Shown here one piece after another: positions 36,149 through 46,970 of a stretch of 64,000 nt of DNA. The stretch covers positions 24,053,782 through 24,117,781 of the forward strand of contig NC_090242.1 of assembly GCF_024489055.1 (NCBI RefSeq). The letters are read 5' to 3'. A program made the position numbers and the translations under genes. The notes under the pieces are model-generated. The model was given only the letters and a program-made list of their open reading frames with translations. It did no database searches and was not told the origin of the DNA. Source of the DNA: Chanodichthys erythropterus. Taxonomy: Eukaryota > Chordata > Actinopteri > Cypriniformes > Xenocyprididae. Positions within the stretch are counted from its first letter, which is position 1; each line of letters opens with the position of its first letter.

Positions 36149-36152
36149 TTAA

Positions 36153-37520
36153 AAGCATAATGCTATCTGATATTCACCTGAAGGAACCCTGCTTGTCCAC
36201 CCACTTCAATATATAACATCATAAAGCTGCCAACTTCAGTTATTATCATTTTTTTCCCCCTTCTATAAAGCATCTTGCATAAAATATGGCTCCAACGGTC
36301 ATGTGCTTTTCAGCTGTGGTCCCTGTAGTTTAAAACCTCACACAAAAGATACGTTGTCCCCCTCCAACACACCTTAAAGTTTGCGAGCATCTTCAATAAG
36401 CGATTCCACTGCCTTTACATCTTAGTTCAAATGTGAATCTTTGTGGCAATGCATTAGTCATAAAAATCATAAACTGTTGCCATAGCCACTAATTAACTTG
36501 CCCGGATGTTTTTAACATAAGCATGAATTAAATTTGCCTAACAATGCATTGCCTAGAGGTTTCTCTCCTCATTTAAATAATGAAGAACAAATACAGTTAA
36601 TTTGAGTTTGTTTGTTTTACGTTTATAAAGTTGTATGATTATTCCTCCCCACACCTTATTGACAAGAAATAAAATCTATTCTTTTGTGATGGAAATGTGA
36701 TGGAAACAGTTATTCTGGCAATGTTGTCTTTGGTTTGTCAATAAACCTTCATTTCTTCTGCACCTTTTGGTACCGTATCCACAAATACCTGAATAATGTG
36801 TGATTCAACAGCGCCCTCTTGTGTGTGTCCTGATGGTCCACATGAACTGTTGCTATGCTACAAAGGACAATAAAATATCAGCGATTTCAAGTTCACCATC
36901 AACTATCATGTAACACAAGCAATATGGCTTTCTTCTCCGTCAATAATTGTGTTTAATTACATGACCTCAGATTTCCATGCACAATATCACAACACCAATG
37001 AAATACTGTATACAGCTACTTTTTTCCTTTTTTTATTATTTGGAAAGAATGTGCATTTCATATCAAAAGTGAACCACATAATCTCTTATAAAACAAGATG
37101 ACTAGATCATTAAAACCTTCACCTGGCCTCTGAACCTTTGATAAGTTTATGGATGAAAGGAGCTATGGAGGAACTCGGTGTCTTGTTTACTTTAACAATG
37201 ACATATGTGAAGGGACAGTCCTGTCAATCTTCATACATTCTTCGAATGTTTATGACTGCAAAATTATAGACGCTTACTTAATAGAAGCCAGTTAATTTGA
37301 GTAATTTGTATTAAGTTACACAAAGGCAAGAATACAAACAGGATAGCCATAGTGAATGTTTCTGTTTGGCAAATTTTGTCCTTGTTTCCTTTTGGCAACT
37401 GTATGCAGAACTGATTATTTTAGTGCTAAGTAGAGTTTCAGAGTCTCTTATGAATAAGGAAATATATTAAGAGCAGAAATCTTACCTTGAAACCCATTGA
37501 TGATGCTTTTATGTGCCTAC
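36153..37520. other. Non-coding stretch, includes sc5d 3' UTR
   Basis: Directly downstream of the sc5d stop codon on the minus strand. A possible AATAAA signal (plus-strand TTTATT) lies at about 37032-37037, which would give a 3' UTR near 0.5 kb. No other feature. Confidence 0.4.
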
Positions 37521-39934
37521 CTACTCTTTCTTGACATGAACACCATTTTTATTATTATTATTAGTGTGGCCGTTTATGCTGTTTGAGCTCAGCTTCCCTT
37601 CTGCCATCAGTTTCTTGATTTGGTCGTGCGGCCCCTTCCCCATCAGGGCTGAAGGGTAGCGGTAGGAGCCTCCGATGCGGTCCCACAGGGTGAAGTACTG
37701 CCCGTAGTTGTAGTCAAAGAAGAGGTGGTGGTCAGTGTGGTGAGCTGAACCGTTGATGATTGGTTCCATCAGGTTTGGCACGCGGTAGTCCCCATCATGG
37801 ATGGAGATGGTCCATATGTTGACGAACACATACAGGGCTAAGTACAGGACCTTGTGTAGAGGGAAGAGGAAGGGGTAGATGTGGTACGGCAGGCCCTGAA
37901 GAAATCCATCCACGGGGTGGAAAGCGTGGCTAGCGAATGGAGTGGGGATCTTCCACACGTGATGTGGTTTGTGAAAATACTGACAAAGAAAACATGATTA
38001 AGGGGAATTAATGCACCATTACACAGAGTGGTTATAAATATGGCAAAATGTGTTATATGGAGCACACTTGTATTGGCAGCAGAAAGCGCATTCAAAATCA
38101 GAAACAATATGCATTATGCATTACTTACTATGTAACAAATTATAAAAAGAGGTGCTCCAACAAAAGAGACGGTGCAACCAAACAATCAAAAATGCATGTG
38201 AATTGGTAAAATGTGCAAGACTCACTCTTAAAGAACTCACACTTTATTGATTAAAAAACATGACGTTATGGCCGTTCAAGGCTTTCATTAGACATCTGAT
38301 GAAATCTGATGAAACATGTGTGATGAAGGCCGAAACATCATGTTTTTCAATCAATAAAATTGTAGTTCTTTAAAAGTGAGTGTTGCACCTTTTTTCAATT
38401 CTCAGTCTTACTATGTACCCATAATATGGATGTTAATATGGTGGATAAAATAAACAAATTCCTAATAAAATATAAATATCAGATAAAAACTAAAGGGGAA
38501 AGTTTGCAACTAACTGAAATAATTCATTTGACATTCTAAAATTTGTAAAACTACAGCTGAAATAAAAATAAATTAAAGCTATACAGAAATATATATATAT
38601 ATAAAAAAAAAATGACTATAGCACATAAAAATCACGAAAATGAAAACTGAAAGAATAAAAAAATAAAAGCTAATTCAAATATTAATACTATAATAATATA
38701 ATACTAATGATAATACAACTAATAAAGTAATACTAAAATAACACTGTTCTAAAATTCTTTATTGTTCACATTCTCATCATTTTCAAAGCATTTTTTTCTT
38801 GGGAATATTGCCTTAATTGATTAATACATTTTTCCTATGTCCTAAATATAATCCTGTCTTTTGAAATGTTACTCTTTATTTTCATCCTTTTGTATTTTTT
38901 CCCACTGTTAATACAAATTATAATTAATAAAGTCTAATTCATAAAATAATTAATAAAGTATCTGAGCTTGACCAGGGCATATTCTTCTATACCCTTTATT
39001 AAATTACAACTCAGCATATTCATTGAATGACCCAAGCCTTGCTTTTAATTATACAGTATATGAACTGCCTTGCATTAACATACCTTATATATCAACTTGT
39101 GGTGAAGGAATCTGTGGATCCAGTAAATGCACATGTCAGTGAAAAACAGGAAAGAGACCATGCTGAAAATCAGCCCTGACCAACCTGAAAAAACAAGCAT
39201 AAATTGTATGAAACAGTTTATGCAACATGATTATCTCAAGCATATCTGACAGGCTGCATCACTGGCACTTTCTAAAATTGGGGATGTCAGTTTGCTGGAA
39301 CCAGATTCAGTCTTTTTTAATGTGTCTGGTCTAGTTTGTTTAAAGTTTGAAAGCCAATGGTTTCCACAAATTCCGCTCTTTATATATATCAATAACTATG
39401 ACCTACTTGACAAAGTGAAGACTTTGTCTGTGTAGTATTTGCTTAGATACTTAGATTACTTTGATTGGCATTTAAACACAGCTATGTTCTCTTACCGAGG
39501 GGTGATTCATCGACACTGTCGTAAAGTTTGCTGTATCCCCTGACCTCAGCAAAAAACAGTGCTACTGTAGGTATGCTGATATAGGGCAAAGACCACAAAG
39601 CATACTTTATTTCACGTTGCACCTGGTTCTGTGGACAAAAGAATAACAAAAAACACATACATTTTTGCCTCAGATCCAAAAAAATGAGAAAATATACTGT
39701 AGGTTGCTAGATGCATAAACAAACCTCCAAAAATTGAGGGTGTTGCTTTAATTTGTGGTCAAAAACAAATAAGTAGCTCAAAGCACCCAGGCCTAGATAT
39801 AAGATTGCAGCACCAAGGTTGGTGACCACCATCAAGCCGATGATCTGTCGAAGAGGCTCGTCTTCAGGCCATGAGGAGGGATACACAGATGGAGTAAAGA
39901 AGTAATAATCTGCAACGTTCAGCACAAGGTCCAT
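37521..39934 (-). CDS. sc5d: Lathosterol oxidase (sterol C5-desaturase), complete
   Basis: Catalyses the C5(6) desaturation of lathosterol to 7-dehydrocholesterol, late in cholesterol synthesis, in the ER membrane. Coding exons on the minus strand: 39725-39934, 39496-39628, 39084-39184, 37521-37979. All introns are GT-AG and phases fit, giving 300 residues (human 299). It begins MDLVLNVADYYFFTPSVYP and has hydrophobic segments near residues 29-58, 75-100, 118-138 and 184-208. Di-iron His boxes: HRFLHH (138-143), HKPHH (151-155) and HHTDHH (228-233). The tail is Asn/Lys-rich. The 5' UTR exon lies at about 40259-40335. No defect seen. Confidence 0.97.
38213..38384. repeat. Foldback repeat in an sc5d intron
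   Basis: ACTCACTCTTAAAGAACTCA and its near inverse at the right side (AGTTCTTTAAAAGTGAGTG) enclose AACATGACGTTATGGCC and GGCCGAAACATCATGTTT arms. A MITE-like hairpin inside the last sc5d intron. Confidence 0.55.
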
Positions 39935-40258
39935 TTTTGACCTTAAAAGGTGGACAGAAGTGTGATTAATGTCTACAATGGGAATAAAGAAGGTGGCTTC
40001 AAATTAAATGATTTGAGCATCATTGCTATATTGTAAAAAAGAAAGAAGAATGGTTAAAAGAAAAATACTGAAAACAAAAACAAGAAACACACAAGTGCAC
40101 TTTCCCCAATATTTAAAACAATAACTTGTACTTTCCCAAGACAAATGATTTAGGAAAAAAAGATTTAATGAATGCAAAGTCTGTGTTGTTGCTGTTAGTA
40201 ATAGATGTTCGTATCTGAAAGTAAATGCTGTAATAATTGTAGTAAACAGTCAGCTCAC

Positions 40259-40335
40259 CTGTAAAGGTGCTTTTGAAGACAAGCCAGCGAAGAAAATAAC
40301 TAAGCCCTCACAGAGGCCGTCCTTCTGCTCTCACT
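40259..40335 (-). other. Probable sc5d 5' UTR exon
   Basis: A clear donor CAG/GTGAGC on the minus strand at 40258/40259 faces an acceptor TTTAAG at 39942-39943, seven bases before the sc5d ATG. The upstream limit is a guess; no TATA box was identified. Confidence 0.55.
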
Positions 40336-41233
40336 GTAGAAACACAAACGGACGCAGCCAATAGCGGCTCATTTCCTCAGAGCGCGAGCTCGTTTCTTGA
40401 CATCTCATTGGACAGATGTGAGATCTGGTCATGGCGTTAGTGATAGGAAGTCCACGAATCGGTTCTTTTGAACAGTTCGTCTCAAAGAACCGTTTGAAAA
40501 CAGATTCAATGATTCTTTGACCCATGACCGTCCAAATGTTTCATTAAAACTGTACGAGGCACAGTTTGTTCTCGATTAAGTTTTATTTTTAAGATATTTC
40601 TTGTAATTTTATCTGCCCCAGTTAATTTTGTTGTAGCACTAGTCAGCTCATAAAATACATAAAAGCTATTTTTAATTTAATAATTTGTAATTGTAATTAA
40701 TAATTTGTATTTACAATTAACAGTACTAAAATTAATTTACACATATTGGCTGAAAAGATGTGCATTTTAGTAAAACCGACTCTGTATAGAACTGGCATGC
40801 AATCGTAAAAATATTTCCAGTGCGACATGTTCGTTACAATTCGTCGATTCGAACAGACGGGGTTTATGAACCGGTTCAAAAGATTCATTGAAAAGATCCG
40901 TTCGTGCATCGCTAAATGGCGTTACAGATGAATCGGAGTAAATTAAAGAAACACCGTGATTACTCGGTTTTATTAATCCAGGTGCATCGTTGACTAGATA
41001 TTGTATGCGCAGATACATGTAGTAGTTTTATTGCAGGAAATGTCAAATGAATAGGATATGTCGTCATCAGAGAGCGACATAATAACAAACGGCTGCGCTG
41101 AGCGGTGGGCACAAGACTGAACGGGTTTGTTATTACTGTCTGTATTCACTACAAGTACTGCACTTCACTCCATACACAATATAACAGTGTTTCAACGTAG
41201 TTTGATCTTCTGATTGTGTTTCAAAGTCTGATC
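40336..41233. promoter_or_regulatory. Shared upstream region of sc5d and anapc13
   Basis: Lies between two divergent genes. It contains several CG dinucleotides (near 40,330-40,400 and 41,060-41,125) and scattered repeat pieces such as GAATCGGTTCTTTTGAACAG. It should contain both promoters. No sterol regulatory element was confidently identified by eye. Confidence 0.45.
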
Positions 41234-43717
41234 ATGGACAGTGAAGTACAGAGAGATGGAAGAGTTCTTGATCTCACAGACGATGCTTGGAGAGAAGACA
41301 GACTGCCATATGAGGATGTAACAATCCCACTGGTGAGACTGGATATTTACAGTTTTTATACTTGTATTTAGAATTACGTACATCAAAATTTACGTACGTT
41401 ATCTCAAGTAACACTCGCAACGATTTACGAGTGCTGTAAATACAGCAGTCAGCAGTGCAATGTGCATATCAAATTATATTTTTACCAACATTTTTTCCCC
41501 TCCATTTTCATAAGGTAGTCAGATCAGCCACATATTTCAAACGTGAACATATTTTAATTAATATGATTTTAGCACTATTATACAGGTGCTGGTCATATAA
41601 TTAGAATATCGTGAAAAAGTTAATTTTTTTATTGTAAATTATTTTTAAAAATGAAACTTTCTTATATTCTAGATTCCATACATGTAAAGTAAAACATTTA
41701 AAAAGCTTTTTTTTATTATTATTACTTTTTTTTTTAATTTTGATGATTAGAGCGTACAGCTCATGAAAGTCCAAAATCCAGTATCTCAAAATATTCAAAT
41801 ATTTCCTAAGATCAATCAAAAAATGGATTTTAAAAACAGAAAAGTTAAAGTTCTTTAAAGTATGTTTATTTCTACACTCAATACTTGGTCGGCAGCACAT
41901 ATTACAGCAAATGACTTGCTCCTAGCACAAATTACAGCATCAGTGAAGTGTGGCATGGAAGTGATCAGCCTGTGGCACTGCTGAGGCACTATTGAGCCTT
42001 CAGATCATCTGTATATTGTTGGATCGACTGTTTCTCATCTTTCTCTTGAAAATACCCCATAGATTCAGTGGTCAGGCATGTTAGCTGGCCAATAAAGCAC
42101 AGTAATATCATGGTCAACAAACCACTTGGAAGTGTTTTTTGCACTGTGGGCAGGTGCTAAAGTCCTGCTGGAAAAGGAAATCAGCATCTCCATAAAGCTT
42201 GTCAGCAGATGGAAGCATAAAGTGCTCCAAGAGGGCTGGTTCGATTATTGGTCTTACTCCAGACTTATTAGAGGTTATTGTAGAGAAGAGGACAAGGTCA
42301 AAATTAAAAATTGTTCTGCTTTTTGAAGGCCATCCACTACACAATATTTTTAAAGGACTAAGAAGCTCTTTTAGTGAGCGATTAATAATGCCTCGGTGCT
42401 CTAGTGAACGAATGAGACGGTCTTTTGTCCCTACAGCGGTCAGATATTTTAATGAACATTGTTAATTTTTTCTTAATTGTGGAACTGTATCATGTCTCAC
42501 TGGTTTTTAATCATGTATTTGTTTCTTAATTTATCTGTGTGTTAATTGTGTGCTGAGTTTGTTGGTTGTATTGTGGCAAATCAGTTTCCCTACTGGGATT
42601 AATAAAGTTTTTCAATTCAATTCAAAATCTCCTGGAAGATGGCTGCATTGGCTTTGCACTTGATAAAACACAATGGACCAACACCAGCAGATGTCACGCC
42701 CCCCCCCCCCCCCCCAAATCATTACTAACTTCAAAAACTTCCCACTAGACTTAAAGCAGCTTGGATTCTGTGCCTCTCGTCTTCCTTCAGACTCTGGGAC
42801 CATGATTTCAAAATGAAATGTAAAATTTACTTTTATCTGAAAAGAGGACTTTCGTCTACTGTTCACTGTCCAGTTCTTTTTCTCCTTAGCCCAGGTAAGG
42901 TGCTTCTGATGTTGTTTGTTTCAGAAGTGGCTTGGTAGTCCTGATGTCTAAGTGTGGTGACTCTTGATGCGCTGACTCCGGCTTCATTTGACTCATTGTG
43001 AAGCTCTCCCAAGTGTCTGAATTGGCTTTACTTGACAGTATTCTCAAGCTTGTGGTCATCCCTGTTGCTTGTGCACCTTTGCCTACCCAATTTCTTCCTT
43101 CCAGTCAACTTTGCATTTAATATGCTTTGATACATCACTCTGTAAACAGCCACCCCATTCAATAATGACCATCTGTCACTTACTCTCTTTGTGGAGGGTG
43201 TCAATGATTGTCTCCTGGACCATTGCCAAGTCAGCAGTCTTCCCCATTAGTGTGGTTTCAAAGAACAAGAGATACCCGGAATTTATACTGTAGGGATGGT
43301 CATTTAATGAAACTCAAATGTAAATATTCTAATACTTTGAGATACTGGATTTTGGACTTTCATTAGCTGTATGCTCTAATCAACAAATAAAAAAAAAAAA
43401 AAAAACTTTTGAAATGTTTTACTTTACATGTAGGGAATCTAGTATAAATGAAAGTTTCATTATTTAAAATAATTTACAATAAAAAAAAAGTTCCACGATA
43501 TTCTAATTATATGACCAGCACCTGTATATCATGTTTGCCATAAATTGCCTCTAAGCCTGTATGATGATTTAACTTTCTCTTTTTCTGAAAGAGTGAACTT
43601 CCAGAAGCAGAACAAGACAACGGCGGATCAACAGAGTCGGTCAAAGAGCAAGAGATGAAGTGGTCAGATCTCGCCCTGCAAAGTTTGCATGAAAACACCC
43701 CAAACATCGGCACTTAG
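41234..43717 (+). CDS. anapc13: Anaphase-promoting complex subunit 13, complete
   Basis: Small subunit of the APC/C ubiquitin ligase that drives the metaphase-anaphase transition. It helps stabilise the TPR lobe of the complex. Two coding exons: 41234-41332 and 43592-43717, with donor CTG/GTGAGA and acceptor GAAAG. The product is 74 residues, the same as human: MDSEVQRDGRVLDLTDDAWR at the N-terminus, then LPYEDVTIPL, an acidic middle with ESVKEQEMKWSDLALQ, ending TPNIGT. The start is set by strong conservation of the N-terminus. The 2.26-kb intron is largely a Tc1 relic. Polyadenylation signal AATAAA at about 43884. Confidence 0.96.
41583..43524 (-). mobile_element. Tc1/mariner relic inside the anapc13 intron
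   Basis: Ends CAGGTGCTGGTCATATAATT and its inverse, with TA at each side (41581-41582 and 43525-43526). Transposase relics are on the minus strand (for example the block LYGDADFLFQQDF near 42,140-42,210). It is broken by stops, a LINE insertion (42231-42624), a run of about 16 C (around 42,700) and A tracts. Confidence 0.8.
42231..42624 (+). mobile_element. 5'-truncated LINE 3' end inserted in the Tc1 relic
   Basis: A short plus-strand frame has GHPLHNIFKGLRSSFSERLI, then RMRRSFVPTAVRYFN, the typical C-terminal end of fish LINE ORF2. After the stop come an A/T-rich 3' UTR, AATAAAGTTTTTC and an AATTC-type tail. The Tc1 sequence resumes on both sides (GTGCTCCAA / AATCTCCTGG). Confidence 0.72.
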
Positions 43718-43883
43718 ATGAGGAGCAGCTCTGTCCTCTCCAGCTGACCCCCAGCCATTTATCTGCTCGTGTGGGTGACTGATCCAAGATTTATAATAGA
43801 AAGAACACAGACTAATTTCTGAAAATGACATTAAAAAATTGTGTGATTTTAATTGTTTCATTGTTTTGATATCAAAAGAACTA

Positions 43884-43889
43884 AATAAA
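43884..43889 (+). terminator. anapc13 polyadenylation signal
   Basis: AATAAA about 165 bp past the anapc13 stop codon, in the right strand sense. Confidence 0.7.
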
Positions 43890-43928
43890 ATGTTTAAAAT
43901 TGAAGCAGAGTATCAATCAATTTGAGTT

Positions 43929-43958
43929 GAGTGCTAATTGTTTAAACAATTGGCACTC
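43929..43958. repeat. 30-bp palindrome downstream of anapc13
   Basis: GAGTGCTAATTGTTT followed directly by AAACAATTGGCACTC, complementary except at one position. Confidence 0.75.
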
Positions 43959-44217
43959 TTACAATTCACAAAATATTCAAGGTTTCAGATTAGTTATCTA
44001 AAATGCGCAATACTTCTTTCATAGATTTGTTAGTTGCCACCTACAATTGATCAAAAGTGACAGTAAAAACATTTGTTAGAACATTTTCAAATAAATGTTT
44101 TCTTTGAACTTTATATTCATCAAAAAATCCTGATTTTTTTTTTATCAAACATATCAATTTTATTAGCTGCAACAATAAATGCTTTTTAAAGCACCAAATT
44201 AGTATATTACAATGATT

Positions 44218-44590
44218 TCCCAGGTGAAAAAAAGTACATTTCTATAATATACTTAAAGTGCTCTATTTTCTTGCACTAATTTTGTACTAAATGTACAAAG
44301 AATTTTTAGATGTTTTTAATATACTAAGTCTCTGTATTTAAAAATATATATTTAGCTACCACTTGTACACTATGGGTTCAAATGTACTATAAGTGGTATC
44401 TAAATACATTTTTAAATACAGAGATGGTATATTAAAAGCCTTTTTCATGGTGTCTCAAAATAGCATAGTTGAGTACACTTAGATGTTAAGAAGTACTAAA
44501 GAAGAATTTTTAGTACATTAAGTACAAAATTAGTGCAAGAAAATAGAGCACTTTAAGTATATTATAGAAATGTACTTTTTTTCACCTGGG
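44218..44590. mobile_element. MITE with CCCAGGTG ends
   Basis: CCCAGGTGAAAAAAAGTACA at the left and the inverse at the right; the inverted arms extend about 75 bp through AAGTGCTCTATTTTCTTGCA. It may be inserted in another repeat whose body (CTGAAGGATCAAGTGACAGT onward) continues at 44,591-44,830. Confidence 0.65.
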
Positions 44591-45550
44591 TTCTGAAGGA
44601 TCAAGTGACAGTAATGGCTGCTGAAAATTAAGCTTTGCCATCACAGGAATAAATTACTTTTTAAAATATATTAAAATATAAAAAAAAAGTTATTTTAAGT
44701 TGTAATATTTCACAATATTACTGTTTTTAAAATAAACAGCCCTGGTTAGCATAAGGAACTTTTCCAAAAAAAAAAAAAAAAAAAAAATCTTACCAACCCC
44801 AGATTTTTGAAAAGTAGTGTATACATGAGTAATTGCAGAGACAGCAATCCTTCTACTGCAGTTGTATTAGGAAAAAAAAAAAAAAAAGAAAACAAAATTG
44901 TGATATTTAACTAAAATGACACATGCAGTTAGTTTACTAGAAATAATGCAAGCAAGCATGATAGTTAATAATTGAATTAAATGTATAAGCAATAAAGAAT
45001 GGAATCAATAAATCATTCCTGCTCTCAGGCTAAGCTTAATTTTATTTGGGTTCAAAGGTGACACTGAAATTCTCCAAGTGTTATCACAAATATATTTGAA
45101 CCATGAACCATTATGTTTCAGTCATAGCCAACATGTATAATACTTGGTATTACGGAAATATGTGTTCAGCTTGGTGGGTCCTTAGGCAGATATGTAGAGG
45201 TTTGGGGGAATATGACCGAATAGCTATAGATTTACAGTACAATGGCTTGAGTGTAACATGTCAAATGCTGTCTTCATGGAGGTCTTTTTTATATACAACA
45301 ATCCATTTTGCAGCCAAATGAAATCAAGACTATAGCTGTGCTCCATTTGAAAATATTCTTCCCCAAAAAAAAAAAAATGCATTCAAAGACAATGTCATTG
45401 AAGCCAAAAGAAATCAGAATGCAGGACGATACAAGCTTGATTAAATTAGGCCACGAGGCTTTAATGCTAATGTTTTGGGTCAAGTCCTCACGAGGAGGAT
45501 GCAAGCATGGAGATGCTGCATTAAAACTTCAGTTTGGTCCCATAAAATAG
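44591..45550. other. Repeat remnant and non-coding sequence
   Basis: 44,591-44,830 resembles the interior of a repeat also seen at about 57,650-57,900 and 62,700-62,860 (TTACTG..CCCCA..TTGAA..GTAGTG pattern). A tracts occur at 44,766-44,786 and 44,872-44,886. No gene seen. Confidence 0.4.
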
Positions 45551-45559
45551 AGGTTACAT

Positions 45560-46970
45560 ATGAATGCCTTTATTTTTTGCACACTAGCCACCCAACCATT
45601 TTTTCACAGTCTAAAACAAAAACAAAAAAATGAGAAAACACAGCATATTAAATGTCAATCAAAAAAATGCTGGCAAAATGAAAAGGAACTTCATAAGACT
45701 TGGCAAAACACAAAAACAAATGTTATCAGGGAATCAACCACAAACATACAAATTATGCCATTGTGAGCTTGGGCTCATTTGAATACTCAAACATGAATTT
45801 CAAAATTATCGCTACGCAATAATTACTGTGACAGAACGGAAACATGCAATGACTTGGCAAAAGAACAAAACTGGGTCCACTGATCATTAACTGTCCTTTT
45901 AAATTACTAAAATATAGGTTTATTTCCATCTGACAGAATAACTCTAAGAGCAATGTACATTGTCCTCATTGTAAAAGCACAAACTGTTAAGCAGAATGAA
46001 ATGGACCTTACAGTTTATGGATCTATGTGAAATTTAGTAATATAGTTTGTTACAAAAATGTAAGTATGCTTATGGTCTAAAATCAGTCAGATACATATTA
46101 TAAATCACTAAATGTATCAAAAGCTCCCTATCAATAACAGATTTCTCTGAAAGAGGGGAGAGAAATGTCACTTCACACTGGCACTCTCACTTTCAGTCAT
46201 TCTCCAACTCCTTAACGAATACTTCTGCAATCAAATCCGCATTCATTGTTTGGTCCCTCCAACAACAACGAGCAACCTATCCAAGATTAGTTCAGTCAAA
46301 TCTTGTCAAGTTTTCAAATGAAGAAAGAAATCCAGTTGCTTGTGAATAACCCTATCATATGTAATAGTAATGGCACAGTTTGGACAAAATGAAAAATGCA
46401 CATTTTGGGCTCCCAACCTGAAGGCAGAAAATTAAGAATTTCATGTACCACCTAGTTGTGTACACGTAAAATTAAGCAGGGTGACTTAAACGGGTTCCTT
46501 TCCACTGTTACTGTAACATCCAGAAAGTACACAATAAGGTACACAGAACTGTTCTGTAAAAGATAGATTACATGCATTTCTAAAATGCAAACCTTTACAC
46601 TTCATTTATACCCCATCCCAGACCTTTTCAAAGTAATAAAACAGAACTAAAGAATCCCTTATATCCAGTAGTACTTATCAGATATACATCATTTCAGATA
46701 TACATCTGTTTATGGTTCATGTACCATTTGTCAATATCACAGAGTATCTACAGTATATAACAAGTTATATCTCCATGTTTAAACAACCGAAATTATGGTA
46801 CATTCAGTTCAGTAAAAAGTCTAACATTTCTTTGTACATTTAAAAAAATGAAACGATGTAAACAGTCAGGCGGCAGTCCACTGTCCCGCAGAGGCTGCTG
46901 AATTATTATAATTATTATTGACACTTACAATAATGTTCAAAATCTATCCCATTTGTTTTTAAATGCCTGT
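45560..46970 (-). other. Probable arhgap32 3' UTR
   Basis: Follows the arhgap32 stop codon on the minus strand without a splice site. A candidate AATAAA (plus-strand TTTATT) lies at about 45574. No other gene is visible. The end point is an inference. Confidence 0.4.
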
